DNA of 64,000 bases, taken from assembly GCA_001600355.1 (NCBI GenBank), contig BCJU01000002.1:806001-870000 (forward strand). The letters run 5' to 3'. Both the position numbers and the translations under genes were made by a program. Every line of letters begins with the position of its first letter. The first letter of the stretch is position 1. The DNA comes from Meira nashicola. Its lineage: Eukaryota; Basidiomycota; Exobasidiomycetes; Exobasidiales; Brachybasidiaceae. This document shows positions 9,767-19,698 of the stretch, piece after piece. The notes under the pieces were generated by a model. That model saw nothing but the letters and a program-made list of their open reading frames with translations, searched no databases and was not told the DNA's origin.

Positions 9767-12700
9767 CTAAAATGCGCTTGTAGTTCTGATCGATTCCAAT
9801 TTCTTATTCATCTCTGCTGGCGTTCGTTCAAATTCTTCCGCAATTGCCCTTTGTCGAACGAGTGGTAGTGTTGCAAATAATTCGCATAAATCTCCATCAA
9901 TCACAGATTTAACAGGTGTATACGATCCTCTGAATGACATATGATCCCTTCCTAAAATGTTCAAATTTTCTTCTTTTCTCATCAAAATTTCCAAAGAAGT
10001 CATCATTTCCATATCCTCCTTACTACTAAAAGGTACTAAACATCCAATCGTTCCTCCTAAACATGTATAAACGATTATCGGTCTACCTCCTGGAACGAGT
10101 GAAATTTTTTGAATACTTGTAACAATATCACCAAGATGAAAATGTGCTTCAAGGGTTAATTTGTGAGGTGCGCCTTGCAAGTATGGCTTTTCGTGCATAA
10201 CTGTAAGTCCGCTTGTATCTTCATCGACTGATTTACTAACCTCTCCATCGATCCGATTAACAAAGATATTACCAAATTTGTCTCCAGCACAAACAGTATC
10301 ATAATCGAGCATAGTCAAAGCAGTTGTCCATCTTGGTAGCGTATCATCGGCAAAGATCAATAAACGATTTTCAATCGATTTATACGTCACAAAGAATGTC
10401 GATTCTTGTACATCTCCAACCACAATTCTGCCCGCCTGCGTTGAAATAGCTGTAATGTTTGTCGGAAACGATTTGTTTTCACATTTACGTAATAATTTCT
10501 TCCTTCCCATATCATAAACTCTTAATGCTTTACCTATACCGGCTAACAATCTTCCGCCAAACGGTTGAACAACGTTTGGAATATCATCCACTTCTGTTTT
10601 GTGAATGAGTTTCAATGATTTGCCTTCATTTTCCAGAGCGTACACGCTGAGGTAATTCTTAACCGAAGATCTTGGTCGTACAATTGCACCAACGGAGCTA
10701 CCAACAATCAAATAAGTCGTAGGATCATGATAGCCGTTCGTTGGAGCGCCATTACCGTTCGTCATTGCCGTTCCATTTTGAGCCAAAGGATCATTTGTGA
10801 ATGAAGCAAGACAAAGGCAAGTTGCTGCTTCATTGTTTTCTAGTTCTAGTGTAAAAATAGGCTGGTCCGCCTGAAGAATATCAACAATCTGAATTGAACT
10901 ACTCCAACTTCCAGCCTCAGCACGAATTGGACCGAATTCTGAAGGTGATAGATTGAGAACGCCTTGATCTTTTGGCTTAATATCCCGTCCCAATTCAGTC
11001 AATCGCTTTTCCTTTTCCCATTCTGATAATACACGATGATCAGATCCGACAAGGTAGAGTAAATTAGCATCATTGGGATGAGATGCGATTCGACGAGGTG
11101 TATTGGCTAATGCAAGTTTATCCGATTTGAATTTTTGTCCAAGAATAGGAATTGTGAAAATGCGTAAATTTCCAGAACTGATACCGATCAAACCTTCCGG
11201 ACATAATTCAGCACTAAACGTCCAAGCATGATCTAGGCTATCGAACAATAAAGGTGTAAAATGTGTACGCTGTTGGAACGTATAAGAAAGCCAACTTCTC
11301 GTACTCAATGCAAGTACTGCCGTCTCATTGCCTTGCATTCTAACACGTATCAATCGAACCGGTTTAGCACCCAAAAATCGTAATCTTGTATCGGTCAATT
11401 GTCCCGAAATCGGATCGAGAACAGTGCGTAACAAGACACCATTTGCCAAACCGATATTGACAAACATTGTTGGATGATTTGGATCGATTGACATATCTTT
11501 CATTTCTGCCACACAGATACTATTAGGTGGAGCGGTTAAAGCTTGAATGGAAACGGAAGCAAGAGTATTGTCAGGATCTAGGGAAATGATACGAACTGTT
11601 TGATCTTGACATCCTACGGCAAGGTAAGGCGTTCTCTGTCTTCCTTCTGGTACTTCTGCTAAGCTCATCGTTAAGACAGATGAACCGACTGCTTTTCTAT
11701 CTTGATATTCGTTCAATTGACCATCCATATCCAATTCAAAATATACGAGCTCGTTACTGGGTTCTATAGCTACGACTACTTGTCTAGAATTGGTTGCAGC
11801 TTGAACGATTCTGCTTTGTTCGCCATTCGAAGTTTCTGGGACGGTCCATTCAGTGACTTGTTTATCGGCTAAGATATGACGAATTCCATCGGGATGTACT
11901 TGTAAAAGAGCGTCATCGCCTAATTGTTGTACTGCTAATGTTGGTGCAGAAGTTAGCAAGCCACTATCGCTTACTTCTTCAATCGTTTCGCCAATCGATA
12001 AGACTAATGTACCATTAACGAAGGAAAGAATGATATACGAATCATGTTCGTCATTAGCACGTAATTTTGTTGTCCAAACTGATTTAGGCACTCCTGGTAA
12101 TTCACTGCTAACCGCTTCTTGAACGTCAAGACCATGTTGCAACATCTTCAAATGACTTCTTGGTCCACGACCAGATGCTGTGAATATTTGTGGAGTATCA
12201 GTTGCTAACGGATTGAGAAGTTTAGCATCCAACAAAGGGTCTAAAGCATCATTCTCATCCGTCAATAAAAGATTCTCTAGCGGTCTTGGGGTAAAGGTAG
12301 GACAACCAGGCGGCGTTTCTGTCATTCCTAAGCGTGGATAGTCAGAAGATGAGTATTCTGGATAATCGTCATCGTCACCTAACTTTTGAAAAGAGTAAAG
12401 TGAAGAATTTCCAAATTCTGCTGCAACATACAAAAAACCTGCACGAAGGATGCACAAATTTGTCGCAACCGGAACAGTATCGAAATATTTGATCTTTAAG
12501 GATTGCATCTCTTCGCCTTCGTGATCGATTGTTACCTTGAACAAATCTCCATCTTCATTTTGCAATAAAAAGAAGAAAGCCGTTTTCATACGATGACATA
12601 CGCTTGCCACAATAATACTACCTCTCCTTTCTGTTTTTCGTTCTACAGGGTTTAACCTTCGTGGGATGGGTATTCTGTGATCTTGGCCAACGTTGTGTTT

Positions 12701-13498
12701 GTACGTGATGTAATCTTCAGAACACACTAAAACTCCACTTGGTCCTTCCCATCTTTCTGTGTTTTGATTATATCCACCAGGCACTTGTACTAAATGATTT
12801 GATAGCATATCTACAGCCGATGACCATCTCCTAACAACATGATTCAATCCTAAATCTAGCTCATAATACGTCAATAACTTCTCCGTCCTTTCAAAAGCTT
12901 CTCCTGAAGGATCTCTATCTGCTTCATCATAATCTACTTCCAATGTTGCAAATAATGGATTTTCGTATCCTACATCAACGCCAACGATTGCATGGATGAT
13001 GGCATTAGGTCTATGCGCTTCTAAAGGACTTGAAATAGTTAAATTTGCCTCTGCATCTCTATTAAGAATGTAAACCAATTTTGATTTTTCAATCGCTCCT
13101 ATCATCGTTGCTCTTCCTTTTGGATCTGTAGCTAAATATTGTCCTGCAACAATTCTTCTTGAACCTGATCTTCCAAATGTTTCTTGATGAATTACACGAA
13201 ATGCATTTTGTTGTACATTATATTCGACAATCGTAATTCTACCTGAATCCGAACCAATTATTAAGTAATCTTTTGTTCCACCTGTTAAACGAAAGCTTGC
13301 TAAACTTCTTATTGTTCCGAATGCATCTTGTTCTAAAATCGTATTTTGCTTTCCTGTATTCGTATCTGGTCTTATAAGTTCTAACCTTATTCCTGCTTTA
13401 CAAATCACAATCTCTTGTTGCCTTGTTCCACTAAATTGTCCAACAGCTGCCGCTGTTATATTAGATGGAGGCACAAGGGTTAGATTGTACAAATGCAT
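9767..13498 (-). CDS. RSE1: Pre-mRNA splicing factor Rse1 / SF3b130 (SF3B3)
   Basis: Rse1 is a WD40 triple beta-propeller scaffold of the SF3b part of U2 snRNP, acting in branch-site recognition in the nucleus. The protein is 1243 residues, matching SF3B3 (about 1200). The N-terminus MHLYNLTLVPPSNITAA and the following GQFSGTRQQEIVICKAGIRLEL are typical of SF3b130 rather than of the relatives DDB1 or CPSF160. Residues from about 75 form an MMS1-N type propeller. The last third (YLIVGSSVGAIVRPRS, LLIFADDTLPRW) is the CPSF-A domain. The end, RTPAEMNKKLESIRTTSAF, matches the family terminus. The gene is a single exon, starts at ATG 13498 and shares orientation with the PQ-loop gene. Confidence 0.94.
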   Translation of the reverse strand: MHLYNLTLVPPSNITAAAVGQFSGTRQQEIVICKAGIRLELIRPDTNTGKQNTILEQDAFGTIRSLASFRLTGGTKDYLIIGSDSGRITIVEYNVQQNAFRVIHQETFGRSGSRRIVAGQYLATDPKGRATMIGAIEKSKLVYILNRDAEANLTISSPLEAHRPNAIIHAIVGVDVGYENPLFATLEVDYDEADRDPSGEAFERTEKLLTYYELDLGLNHVVRRWSSAVDMLSNHLVQVPGGYNQNTERWEGPSGVLVCSEDYITYKHNVGQDHRIPIPRRLNPVERKTERRGSIIVASVCHRMKTAFFFLLQNEDGDLFKVTIDHEGEEMQSLKIKYFDTVPVATNLCILRAGFLYVAAEFGNSSLYSFQKLGDDDDYPEYSSSDYPRLGMTETPPGCPTFTPRPLENLLLTDENDALDPLLDAKLLNPLATDTPQIFTASGRGPRSHLKMLQHGLDVQEAVSSELPGVPKSVWTTKLRANDEHDSYIILSFVNGTLVLSIGETIEEVSDSGLLTSAPTLAVQQLGDDALLQVHPDGIRHILADKQVTEWTVPETSNGEQSRIVQAATNSRQVVVAIEPSNELVYFELDMDGQLNEYQDRKAVGSSVLTMSLAEVPEGRQRTPYLAVGCQDQTVRIISLDPDNTLASVSIQALTAPPNSICVAEMKDMSIDPNHPTMFVNIGLANGVLLRTVLDPISGQLTDTRLRFLGAKPVRLIRVRMQGNETAVLALSTRSWLSYTFQQRTHFTPLLFDSLDHAWTFSAELCPEGLIGISSGNLRIFTIPILGQKFKSDKLALANTPRRIASHPNDANLLYLVGSDHRVLSEWEKEKRLTELGRDIKPKDQGVLNLSPSEFGPIRAEAGSWSSSIQIVDILQADQPIFTLELENNEAATCLCLASFTNDPLAQNGTAMTNGNGAPTNGYHDPTTYLIVGSSVGAIVRPRSSVKNYLSVYALENEGKSLKLIHKTEVDDIPNVVQPFGGRLLAGIGKALRVYDMGRKKLLRKCENKSFPTNITAISTQAGRIVVGDVQESTFFVTYKSIENRLLIFADDTLPRWTTALTMLDYDTVCAGDKFGNIFVNRIDGEVSKSVDEDTSGLTVMHEKPYLQGAPHKLTLEAHFHLGDIVTSIQKISLVPGGRPIIVYTCLGGTIGCLVPFSSKEDMEMMTSLEILMRKEENLNILGRDHMSFRGSYTPVKSVIDGDLCELFATLPLVRQRAIAEEFERTPAEMNKKLESIRTTSAF

Positions 13499-13720
13499 CC
13501 TCAGCAGCGAATTAGATCAGAGAAGATGGTTGTAGTCTACTTTTGGATGGTTTCGCAAGAAGAAATGATATGCAACAGACTAAATTCCAACTTTTTCGGA
13601 AAAGTGCATGCATTGGCCCTGCATTTGCGCGCATCTGCACGTGTAGTCAGTCAGTCAATCAGTCTAAAGAGCATTTATTTCACATCTAATCTACACAAAA
13701 AGTGCTTTATACACTTGCTT

Positions 13721-14566
13721 CTACGCTGTTTGTTGTTGACGTCTCGTTGTCCTTCTCATTAGCCATGATGAATTCAATTGTGTATTTGGAATTATTCTAC
13801 TGAATGCTGATGAAACGGATGATTGTCGTTCTAATCTTAGTTCATCTTCATTAGAATGGATTTCAATCGTCGTTTGATTAATTTGTTGTTGTCGTCTTGA
13901 TCGAATATAATTTTTCGCATGAAATAATAAACCTGCAATCATTATTCCTATCCATAATCCTAATTCTGATGCGTATATTCCAGCTGCAATTTGATCTGCC
14001 GGTGATTTAATCGTTACAGCCAACAATGATGTTAAATCTCCGGCTGCATCTAAAGCAACAAAACTCCATGCAATTCCACGTACAGTCTTGTGAATATAAA
14101 TATCATAATAATGTCGTAAAACGCCAAAAGATAATCCTAAAGCTGCCAAGATTGCCATTGATAAGATTATCCTTTGTTGATCTTGTTGAGATGTATTGCT
14201 ATATTGAAATCCAAAGATGAATGCACATTGAATAGCAGCAAAAAAGATTGCTAAAATTGTTAAAAGACAAACACATTTAGTAAAAGACCATTTATGATCA
14301 TAAAACATTACTTGTGACCATGTTAAAAGACTTAAACATGTTAAAATTTCTGCTTGAACTTGAAGTGCAATAGGTTGTTGACTTAAAATATTATGAATTC
14401 CTAACGGTAATCCTGCCAATGACCATGCTATCATCATACTAGGCTGTAAGCCATCTCCAGTTTTACGTTTATAATTTATGTATATTTGTGGAATTAATTG
14501 AATTGACCAAAATACGGCTCCTAAAGTAGATAAAATATCAATGACAACATCTTTTTGTGTCATCAT
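13721..14566 (-). CDS. PQ-loop repeat membrane protein, seven-helix type
   Basis: This 281-residue protein has about seven hydrophobic segments and a clear first PQ-loop motif (FWSIQLIPQIYINYKRK, about residues 19-35). The second repeat near residues 165-210 (IAWSFVALDAAGDLTSL) lacks an obvious PQ pair. Family members include lysosomal/vacuolar cystine and cationic amino acid exporters and other organelle transporters; the substrate here is unknown. The C-terminal tail is basic and glutamine/serine-rich, probably cytosolic. Two consecutive ATGs at 14566 and 14563 open the frame. It is divergent from the MDR gene at 14931. Confidence 0.8.
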   Translation of the reverse strand: MMTQKDVVIDILSTLGAVFWSIQLIPQIYINYKRKTGDGLQPSMMIAWSLAGLPLGIHNILSQQPIALQVQAEILTCLSLLTWSQVMFYDHKWSFTKCVCLLTILAIFFAAIQCAFIFGFQYSNTSQQDQQRIILSMAILAALGLSFGVLRHYYDIYIHKTVRGIAWSFVALDAAGDLTSLLAVTIKSPADQIAAGIYASELGLWIGIMIAGLLFHAKNYIRSRRQQQINQTTIEIHSNEDELRLERQSSVSSAFSRIIPNTQLNSSWLMRRTTRRQQQTA

Positions 14567-14930
14567 GAATCAATGTGCATTTACTCGAGTATGGTGTGCT
14601 TGATTACTTTTTCATTTACATGCATGGTAAACATACTATTGTTCTTGTGGTACACACATGCACGCTAAAAAACCAACTTTCTATCAGGTCGGCGTGGCAA
14701 GTTGATCAGTCACTGGCCATACGCCTTTAAATTTGCAAATTCGCCTCCACTTTTCCATTCGGCCGTAAAGTCAAAAAAATGTTCTTTCTTCCTGCCCTTC
14801 TCTTTTTTTCTATACAACCGAAAGGGGAATCGGTTGAACCGTGCAGGCACAAGAAAGAATATATAAAACCACTCTATTCTTCTTTTCTACCTCCAACAAG
14901 GATTTACAACAACAAACTAGGTTTTTCAAC
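14567..14930. promoter_or_regulatory. Divergent promoter region, PQ-loop gene / MDR gene
   Basis: This 364-bp spacer includes a TATATAAA box at 14860-14867, 64 bp before the MDR start codon and well placed for a plus-strand TATA element. I see no further coding sequence. Confidence 0.5.
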
Positions 14931-15998
14931 ATGTCTTCTTCTTATCAATTCTGGCAATTACCCGCTCAAGATCAACGTAAAGATGAAAGTTCACTCACTT
15001 TACAAACTTCCAATCAAATTCCTAAACCTGGACCAACTGAAGTTTTACTTCGTGTAAGAGCAGTTTCATTGAATTATCGTGATTTAATTATCGCTCGTAA
15101 TGCGTACCCTTTAGCATTAAAGAAGGATGAATTAATTCCTGCTTCTGATGGTGCAGGTGAAATTGAAAGTGTTGGTGAACAAGTTACAAAGTTCAAAAAA
15201 GGTGATCGTGCCGCTGCAAATTTTAATATCGCTCAAATTCGTGGTGCAACATGTACACTTAGTGAAACAACTTATGCACTCGGTGGACCAATTCATGGAA
15301 TGCTTTCTCAATATGTCGTCTTACCCGCTCAAGCTTTAGTACATATTCCTAAACATCTTTCATTCGAAGAAGCTGCAACTTTACCTTGTGCAGCAGTTAC
15401 AGCTTGGAATGGTTTATTCGGTTTAACAGATGTTCCCGTTTTACCTGGTTCAACCGTTCTTGCTGAAGGTACAGGTGGTGTTTCTGTTTTTGCAGCTCAA
15501 TTTGCAATCGCTGCAGGTGCAAAAGCAATCATCACTTCTTCTTCTGATGAAAAATTAAACAAAGTTCGATCTCAATTCACAAAAGAACAACAACAACGCT
15601 TATTCACAATTAATTATAAGAAAACACCCGAATGGGATCAAGAAGTTAAAAAAGTTTCAGGTGAAGAAGGTGTTTCGCATATTATTGAAGTTGGAGGTGC
15701 AGGTACATTGGAAAAAGCACATGCAGTTATTAAACGTGGTGGTGTGATTGCAAATATCGGTTTTATAGCTCAAGGTGAAACACCAAACATTCCTTTATTA
15801 AACTTAGGAAGTGGTTCAATTTATCGTGGTATCTTGGTCGGAAGTGTTGAACAATTTGAAGCAATGAACAGATCAATTGAAACTTTCCAAATCAAACCAA
15901 TCGTTGATAAAGTTTTCGATTTCAAAGATGCTCCAAAAGCATATGCTCATCAATGGTCACAAGCTCATGTTGGTAAGGTTGTTATCAAAGTTGATTGA
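14931..15998 (+). CDS. Medium-chain dehydrogenase/reductase, quinone oxidoreductase-like
   Basis: This 355-residue protein has the GroES-like N-terminal fold (VLLRVRAVSLNYRDLIIARNAYPL) and a nucleotide-binding domain with VLAEGTGGVSVFAAQFA near residue 185. It belongs to the zinc-type alcohol dehydrogenase superfamily in the NADPH quinone reductase / crotonase-like branch. The usual structural-zinc cysteine cluster is not visible, so a zinc-independent enoyl or quinone reductase is more likely than an alcohol dehydrogenase. The start at ATG 14931 (MSSSYQFWQL) is chosen because it follows a leader with a TATA box 64 bp upstream. The open frame extends to a GTG upstream, which I ignore. The substrate cannot be deduced. 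Confidence 0.85.
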   Translation: MSSSYQFWQLPAQDQRKDESSLTLQTSNQIPKPGPTEVLLRVRAVSLNYRDLIIARNAYPLALKKDELIPASDGAGEIESVGEQVTKFKKGDRAAANFNIAQIRGATCTLSETTYALGGPIHGMLSQYVVLPAQALVHIPKHLSFEEAATLPCAAVTAWNGLFGLTDVPVLPGSTVLAEGTGGVSVFAAQFAIAAGAKAIITSSSDEKLNKVRSQFTKEQQQRLFTINYKKTPEWDQEVKKVSGEEGVSHIIEVGGAGTLEKAHAVIKRGGVIANIGFIAQGETPNIPLLNLGSGSIYRGILVGSVEQFEAMNRSIETFQIKPIVDKVFDFKDAPKAYAHQWSQAHVGKVVIKVD

Positions 15999-16142
15999 AT
16001 AAATAATAATAATTCCTAGACTAGGACTAGTGCAATAATATATATTTTTTAGAGTGTTTTAAGAGTGTTTTATTTTTCTGTCTATTTTTCTGTCTGATTA
16101 GGGTTTGACTCTGCATTTTTATTTTCCACCATTCGAGTGTTC

Positions 16143-16186
16143 AGCCCAATCTTCGCCCAATCCTAGCCCAACCTTAGCCCAAACGA
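16143..16186. repeat. Four imperfect 11-bp direct repeats (AGCCCAAYCYT)
   Basis: Four consecutive units read AGCCCAATCTT, CGCCCAATCCT, AGCCCAACCTT and AGCCCAAACGA. Each has a GCCCAA core, repeated exactly every 11 bp (about one helical turn), just upstream of CDT1. Confidence 0.85.
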
Positions 16187-16232
16187 CAATACCGCGTTGC
16201 TGTAATTTACACGGTCGATAATTTTAGACGCG

Positions 16233-16238
16233 ACGCGT
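16233..16238. promoter_or_regulatory. MCB-like ACGCGT box upstream of CDT1
   Basis: ACGCGT is the binding site of MBF-type (Mbp1/Swi6, Cdc10) G1/S regulators in yeasts. It lies 126 bp upstream of the CDT1 ATG within GACGCGACGCGT. Function is inferred. Confidence 0.45.
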
Positions 16239-16363
16239 AATTTGAACATTCTCCACTAAAATTGGTGATTACCGTATTGTGCATGAATGGAAGAAACGGA
16301 TGCAAAATTGATTGATCATCTTTCTTCTTATCACCATTAACTTATTATTATTATCTTTTAGAC

Positions 16364-18373
16364 ATGGTATCAAATACCCGTAAACCACCGCTAAAACAAC
16401 CTTTACGATCACATTTTCGTACACAAAAAGTTGTAGGGAATAATGTTGAATTGAAAGGTATAAAGGAACATACAACAAATGCATCTTTTAAAGGAAAAGG
16501 AAAAGAAGAATCAAATTCGATAGAAAGACCTTCTACTCCACCTCCTCGTTCAAGAGTATCAAATGAAGTAGGATCTTGTTCTTCTTCAATAAGTGATCCT
16601 CCTGGCGCATTCTTTACACCTAGAACGCCTCCAAGAACACCAAAGCCAAGATCAAGAACGTCAACTTTACCTGATGTAGAATTATTAGATGCCGTTCAAA
16701 GATCTCCAATTTCAGTTAGAACTGATCCTGATAATGGAAAATTATTTCTTTTATTACCACCAAATAGTCCGAGTAGCAACAGTAAAATTGCCAATACACC
16801 TCCATCAAGAAGATTATTCGCAGATGAAATTTTATCAGAAGAGGGAAAAAGATTTGCATCCACTTCAAAACTTGATTCAAATGATCAAGTTCAGTCACAA
16901 GCACCATTCAAAAGAATAAAAAGAAGTTTTCCCGAACCTGAAGGAGAAGAAGAGGAAGCTATAAATCCATTCATTGGAGGATTTTATGCAAGTCCAAAAA
17001 CAGAAAGAGCAACACAAGCATCATTCATCCATCCATCCAGTTCTTATACAAGTGGTCTTTTAAGTGCAAGTAAGTCTTTACCTTTTCCAGCTCATCATGC
17101 AACACTTTTAGCATTGCATTCTGCGGTAGAATATGCTTTAGTAGTTCATTTAGCTTCTGTTGGAACGGCTGGATCAACGATTGAAAATGAATCAAATTCA
17201 ATTGCAATTCCACATTTAATTTCATTTTCAAATTTACGTCCTTTGGTTGAACGTAGTTCAGGTAGAAAGTTTAGTAAGAATGAATTAGCAAGATTGTTAT
17301 GGATTTGGGGTGTAGCGCCTGCAGAACAACAACAAAACATAAACAGAAGACAAGAAGCAAACATAGGATTCACAATCTCGAAAGCAAAAATACGATCTTG
17401 GGATTGGATGTTAGGAATTCGAATTTCCACAAATTCTTCTTCGAATCAATTGAATCGTGAAGTGAATTTAGTTGCACTGTGGAATAATGGTGGAGAAGAG
17501 CGTAAAAGGATCGTACGTGAACGAATGATGGATTGGTGTTTAAATTGTCTTTTGACTTGGCGAAAGTCACAGCAAGAAACAGAGTCGCAAGATGCTTTAC
17601 ACGGTCTTGGAATCTTGTCTGAATCACAAGTGAATGTTTCACAAGCCAAGACTAATTCAGCCCAACCTGTAAACGAAGAAACAATAGAAGAGTGGGATGC
17701 AGGTTTCCCGCTCGATCGAATCGCTCATATCCCTATAGCTCAACTTCCATCTTTAGAAGTGAACAGTATACCACCTTCACCTTCTCAAATTATATCTTCT
17801 CCAAAATCACCGAGAAAAACACGTTTAGATCTCGTACGTGAAGCACATCAAACAGTAATTGCACAAAGTGAAGAAAAATTAGGAAGAAAGTTAACGTTAA
17901 AAGAACGTATTCGTGCAAAAGAACAAGCAAATGCAACAGCTTTAGCAGGATCGAAACGATCAAGAGATGAAAATGATAATGATGGTGATAATTTCATCTT
18001 GTCCACTTCTGCTTCTTCTGTAGCCGCATCTGCAAGACAAAAAGCATCTCTTTCAAGACTTCAAGATGTAGCCGAATCAGTTTATATGTTATTCGTTTCA
18101 ACTTCTGCTTCTGGATCTGCAACTCGATTTTCTCCTCATCCATTACAAGATGTCATAAAAGCAATAACAAATGCAAGTAAGCAGGCTATGGGTTATAATG
18201 AAGCAAAAGCTGCCTTGCATCAACTCAGTTCAATCGCTCCCGGTTTCATTGAAGTGGAAAAGATAGGAATGCGAGATTGGGTAAAATTCGTTGGACATTC
18301 AGAACCAAATCGCACTACTCTAGCTTCCGTACGTCAATCGATCAAAACAGAGATGGAAAAGAGATACACATAG
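16364..18373 (+). CDS. CDT1: DNA replication licensing factor Cdt1
   Basis: Cdt1 loads the MCM2-7 helicase with ORC and Cdc6 at origins in G1. The protein is 669 residues and intronless. A disordered basic and Ser/Pro-rich N-terminus (1-230) precedes a Cdt1 middle winged-helix domain (ALHSAVEYALVVHLASVG, SFSNLRPLVERSSGRKFS, ELARLLWIWGVAP, about 245-400). After a linker with possible CDK sites (SPKSPRKTR) comes the C-terminal winged helix that contacts MCM (AKAALHQLSSIAPGFIEV, about 565-650). The extreme N-terminus has a degenerate PIP-box-like stretch, K11 to F18. Sequence divergence is high throughout, as is normal for fungal Cdt1. ATG 16364 is the first in frame. Confidence 0.86.
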   Translation: MVSNTRKPPLKQPLRSHFRTQKVVGNNVELKGIKEHTTNASFKGKGKEESNSIERPSTPPPRSRVSNEVGSCSSSISDPPGAFFTPRTPPRTPKPRSRTSTLPDVELLDAVQRSPISVRTDPDNGKLFLLLPPNSPSSNSKIANTPPSRRLFADEILSEEGKRFASTSKLDSNDQVQSQAPFKRIKRSFPEPEGEEEEAINPFIGGFYASPKTERATQASFIHPSSSYTSGLLSASKSLPFPAHHATLLALHSAVEYALVVHLASVGTAGSTIENESNSIAIPHLISFSNLRPLVERSSGRKFSKNELARLLWIWGVAPAEQQQNINRRQEANIGFTISKAKIRSWDWMLGIRISTNSSSNQLNREVNLVALWNNGGEERKRIVRERMMDWCLNCLLTWRKSQQETESQDALHGLGILSESQVNVSQAKTNSAQPVNEETIEEWDAGFPLDRIAHIPIAQLPSLEVNSIPPSPSQIISSPKSPRKTRLDLVREAHQTVIAQSEEKLGRKLTLKERIRAKEQANATALAGSKRSRDENDNDGDNFILSTSASSVAASARQKASLSRLQDVAESVYMLFVSTSASGSATRFSPHPLQDVIKAITNASKQAMGYNEAKAALHQLSSIAPGFIEVEKIGMRDWVKFVGHSEPNRTTLASVRQSIKTEMEKRYT

Positions 18374-18479
18374 CACTTTTTATATACTTGTACCTTGTAT
18401 CCATTATTTTTAATTTCACATTGCTTGCTTGCTTTTGAACTTCTACATATACAATAAGGAAATGTTGATGTTCATCATC

Positions 18480-19427
18480 TTATCGCTTTTGTTGTGGTGG
18501 TGGTGGGAATACGGTCGCTAATGCCTCTGTTGGCATTGTCGATCGCATATGCATATCCCACGCAAACAATTGTTCTGGCATTCCGTATGGCGTTGGTACA
18601 GAACTACCTTTCATCATCATCGTTGTACCGTGAATAGGTGCAGATGGTGAACGGACATTATAAAAAGCAGTAGGATAACTCTTTGCTTCATCATCTGCGC
18701 GTAAACGATCTAACATCCCTTGTGCTCTTGCTAAATCAATTTCTGCTTGTCTTTTTTCTTCTTGATCAGTTGCTTCTTGTATTCTTCTACTTGCTTCATC
18801 AATTAATGATTTTGCATTCTTGTATTCTCTTGCTCGTCTTCTTTCTCTTTTCAATTCTTTTTCAACAGGTCCTTCTCCGCCTTGTTGATATTGAAGATTG
18901 GCATAAGACAACGCATAAGCATTTGCATACCATTCAGCATAAGCTCTCATAGCTGCTGGATCAGTTTGTGAGAATTGAGGTAAAGAACGTGGATCAGTCC
19001 AAGTTGTAGTTGTACCATTATAAAAGTACCATGCTTGTTGATTATTATCATATTCTGCTTTCCATCCGTTTGGCAAAGGCCCACTATGTTTAACAAACCA
19101 AGCTGAATTATCAATCACGGTACTACTTGTAGGACGTACTGTTTCAGCATCATCACTATCTTCACCAATAGCTTTCATTACAAGACGTTTAAGCTTTGAT
19201 GTATCCATTTGATTCAACTTTTCTCCTGGTAACCAACCTAAACCTTCACGTATTGCGCGTACGGCGTGCTCAGATGAAGTTGTTGAGGAAACAGTAGAAG
19301 GTGGAATTAATATTGACGGTGCCGTTGAAGGTTGATATGTTGAATCAGAAGGAGGAGGTTGTGGTGCTGGTGATTGAGCAGGCTTTACTTTTGACCACTC
19401 TTGACTAACGTCTTTGTCACTAGACAT
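18480..19427 (-). CDS. WW-domain protein
   Basis: This 315-residue protein starts at ATG 19427 (MSSDKDVSQEWSK); the frame continues upstream from a TTG only. A proline/serine-rich N-terminus is followed by one clear WW domain at about residues 110-145 (GPLPNGWKAEYDNNQQAWYF, then WTDPRSLP, with both signature tryptophans and the terminal proline). A charged coiled coil (about 185-255, rich in Arg/Glu/Ala) and a short proline-tailed C-terminus (FPPPPQQKR) complete it. WW domains bind PPxY or phospho-Ser/Pro ligands. I cannot assign a specific orthologue. It converges on CDT1, with 106 bp between stop codons. Confidence 0.8.
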   Translation of the reverse strand: MSSDKDVSQEWSKVKPAQSPAPQPPPSDSTYQPSTAPSILIPPSTVSSTTSSEHAVRAIREGLGWLPGEKLNQMDTSKLKRLVMKAIGEDSDDAETVRPTSSTVIDNSAWFVKHSGPLPNGWKAEYDNNQQAWYFYNGTTTTWTDPRSLPQFSQTDPAAMRAYAEWYANAYALSYANLQYQQGGEGPVEKELKRERRRAREYKNAKSLIDEASRRIQEATDQEEKRQAEIDLARAQGMLDRLRADDEAKSYPTAFYNVRSPSAPIHGTTMMMKGSSVPTPYGMPEQLFAWDMHMRSTMPTEALATVFPPPPQQKR

Positions 19428-19698
19428 AACTTTGATAAAATCATGTTGGAAGTCAAAATTGGGAATTGAAAGAGAGCAAAGGGACATTATAAATGCGCGC
19501 ATAAATTCCTTGAGAGCACAGACCAAGATCAATGCAATTTTCGGAGGTTGAACGAAATGTTTCAATGGAAACGGAAATTGCCAAGTGGGTGCATTAACAT
19601 CAAAAGTCGTTACGTCATAAATTGAAACGAAAATGTATTAGTACAAAATTGAACAGATTGAGCAAGATGAAAAAAGAAATCTACCAAAGCAAAAAATA

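Larger units (their letters stand above)
15999..16363. promoter_or_regulatory. MDR 3' flank and CDT1 promoter
   Basis: This 365-bp spacer contains an 11-bp tandem repeat (16143-16186), an ACGCGT box (16233-16238) and a pyrimidine/TTA-rich leader. The leader ends TTTTAG two bases before the CDT1 ATG, which may be a leader-intron acceptor. Confidence 0.45.
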
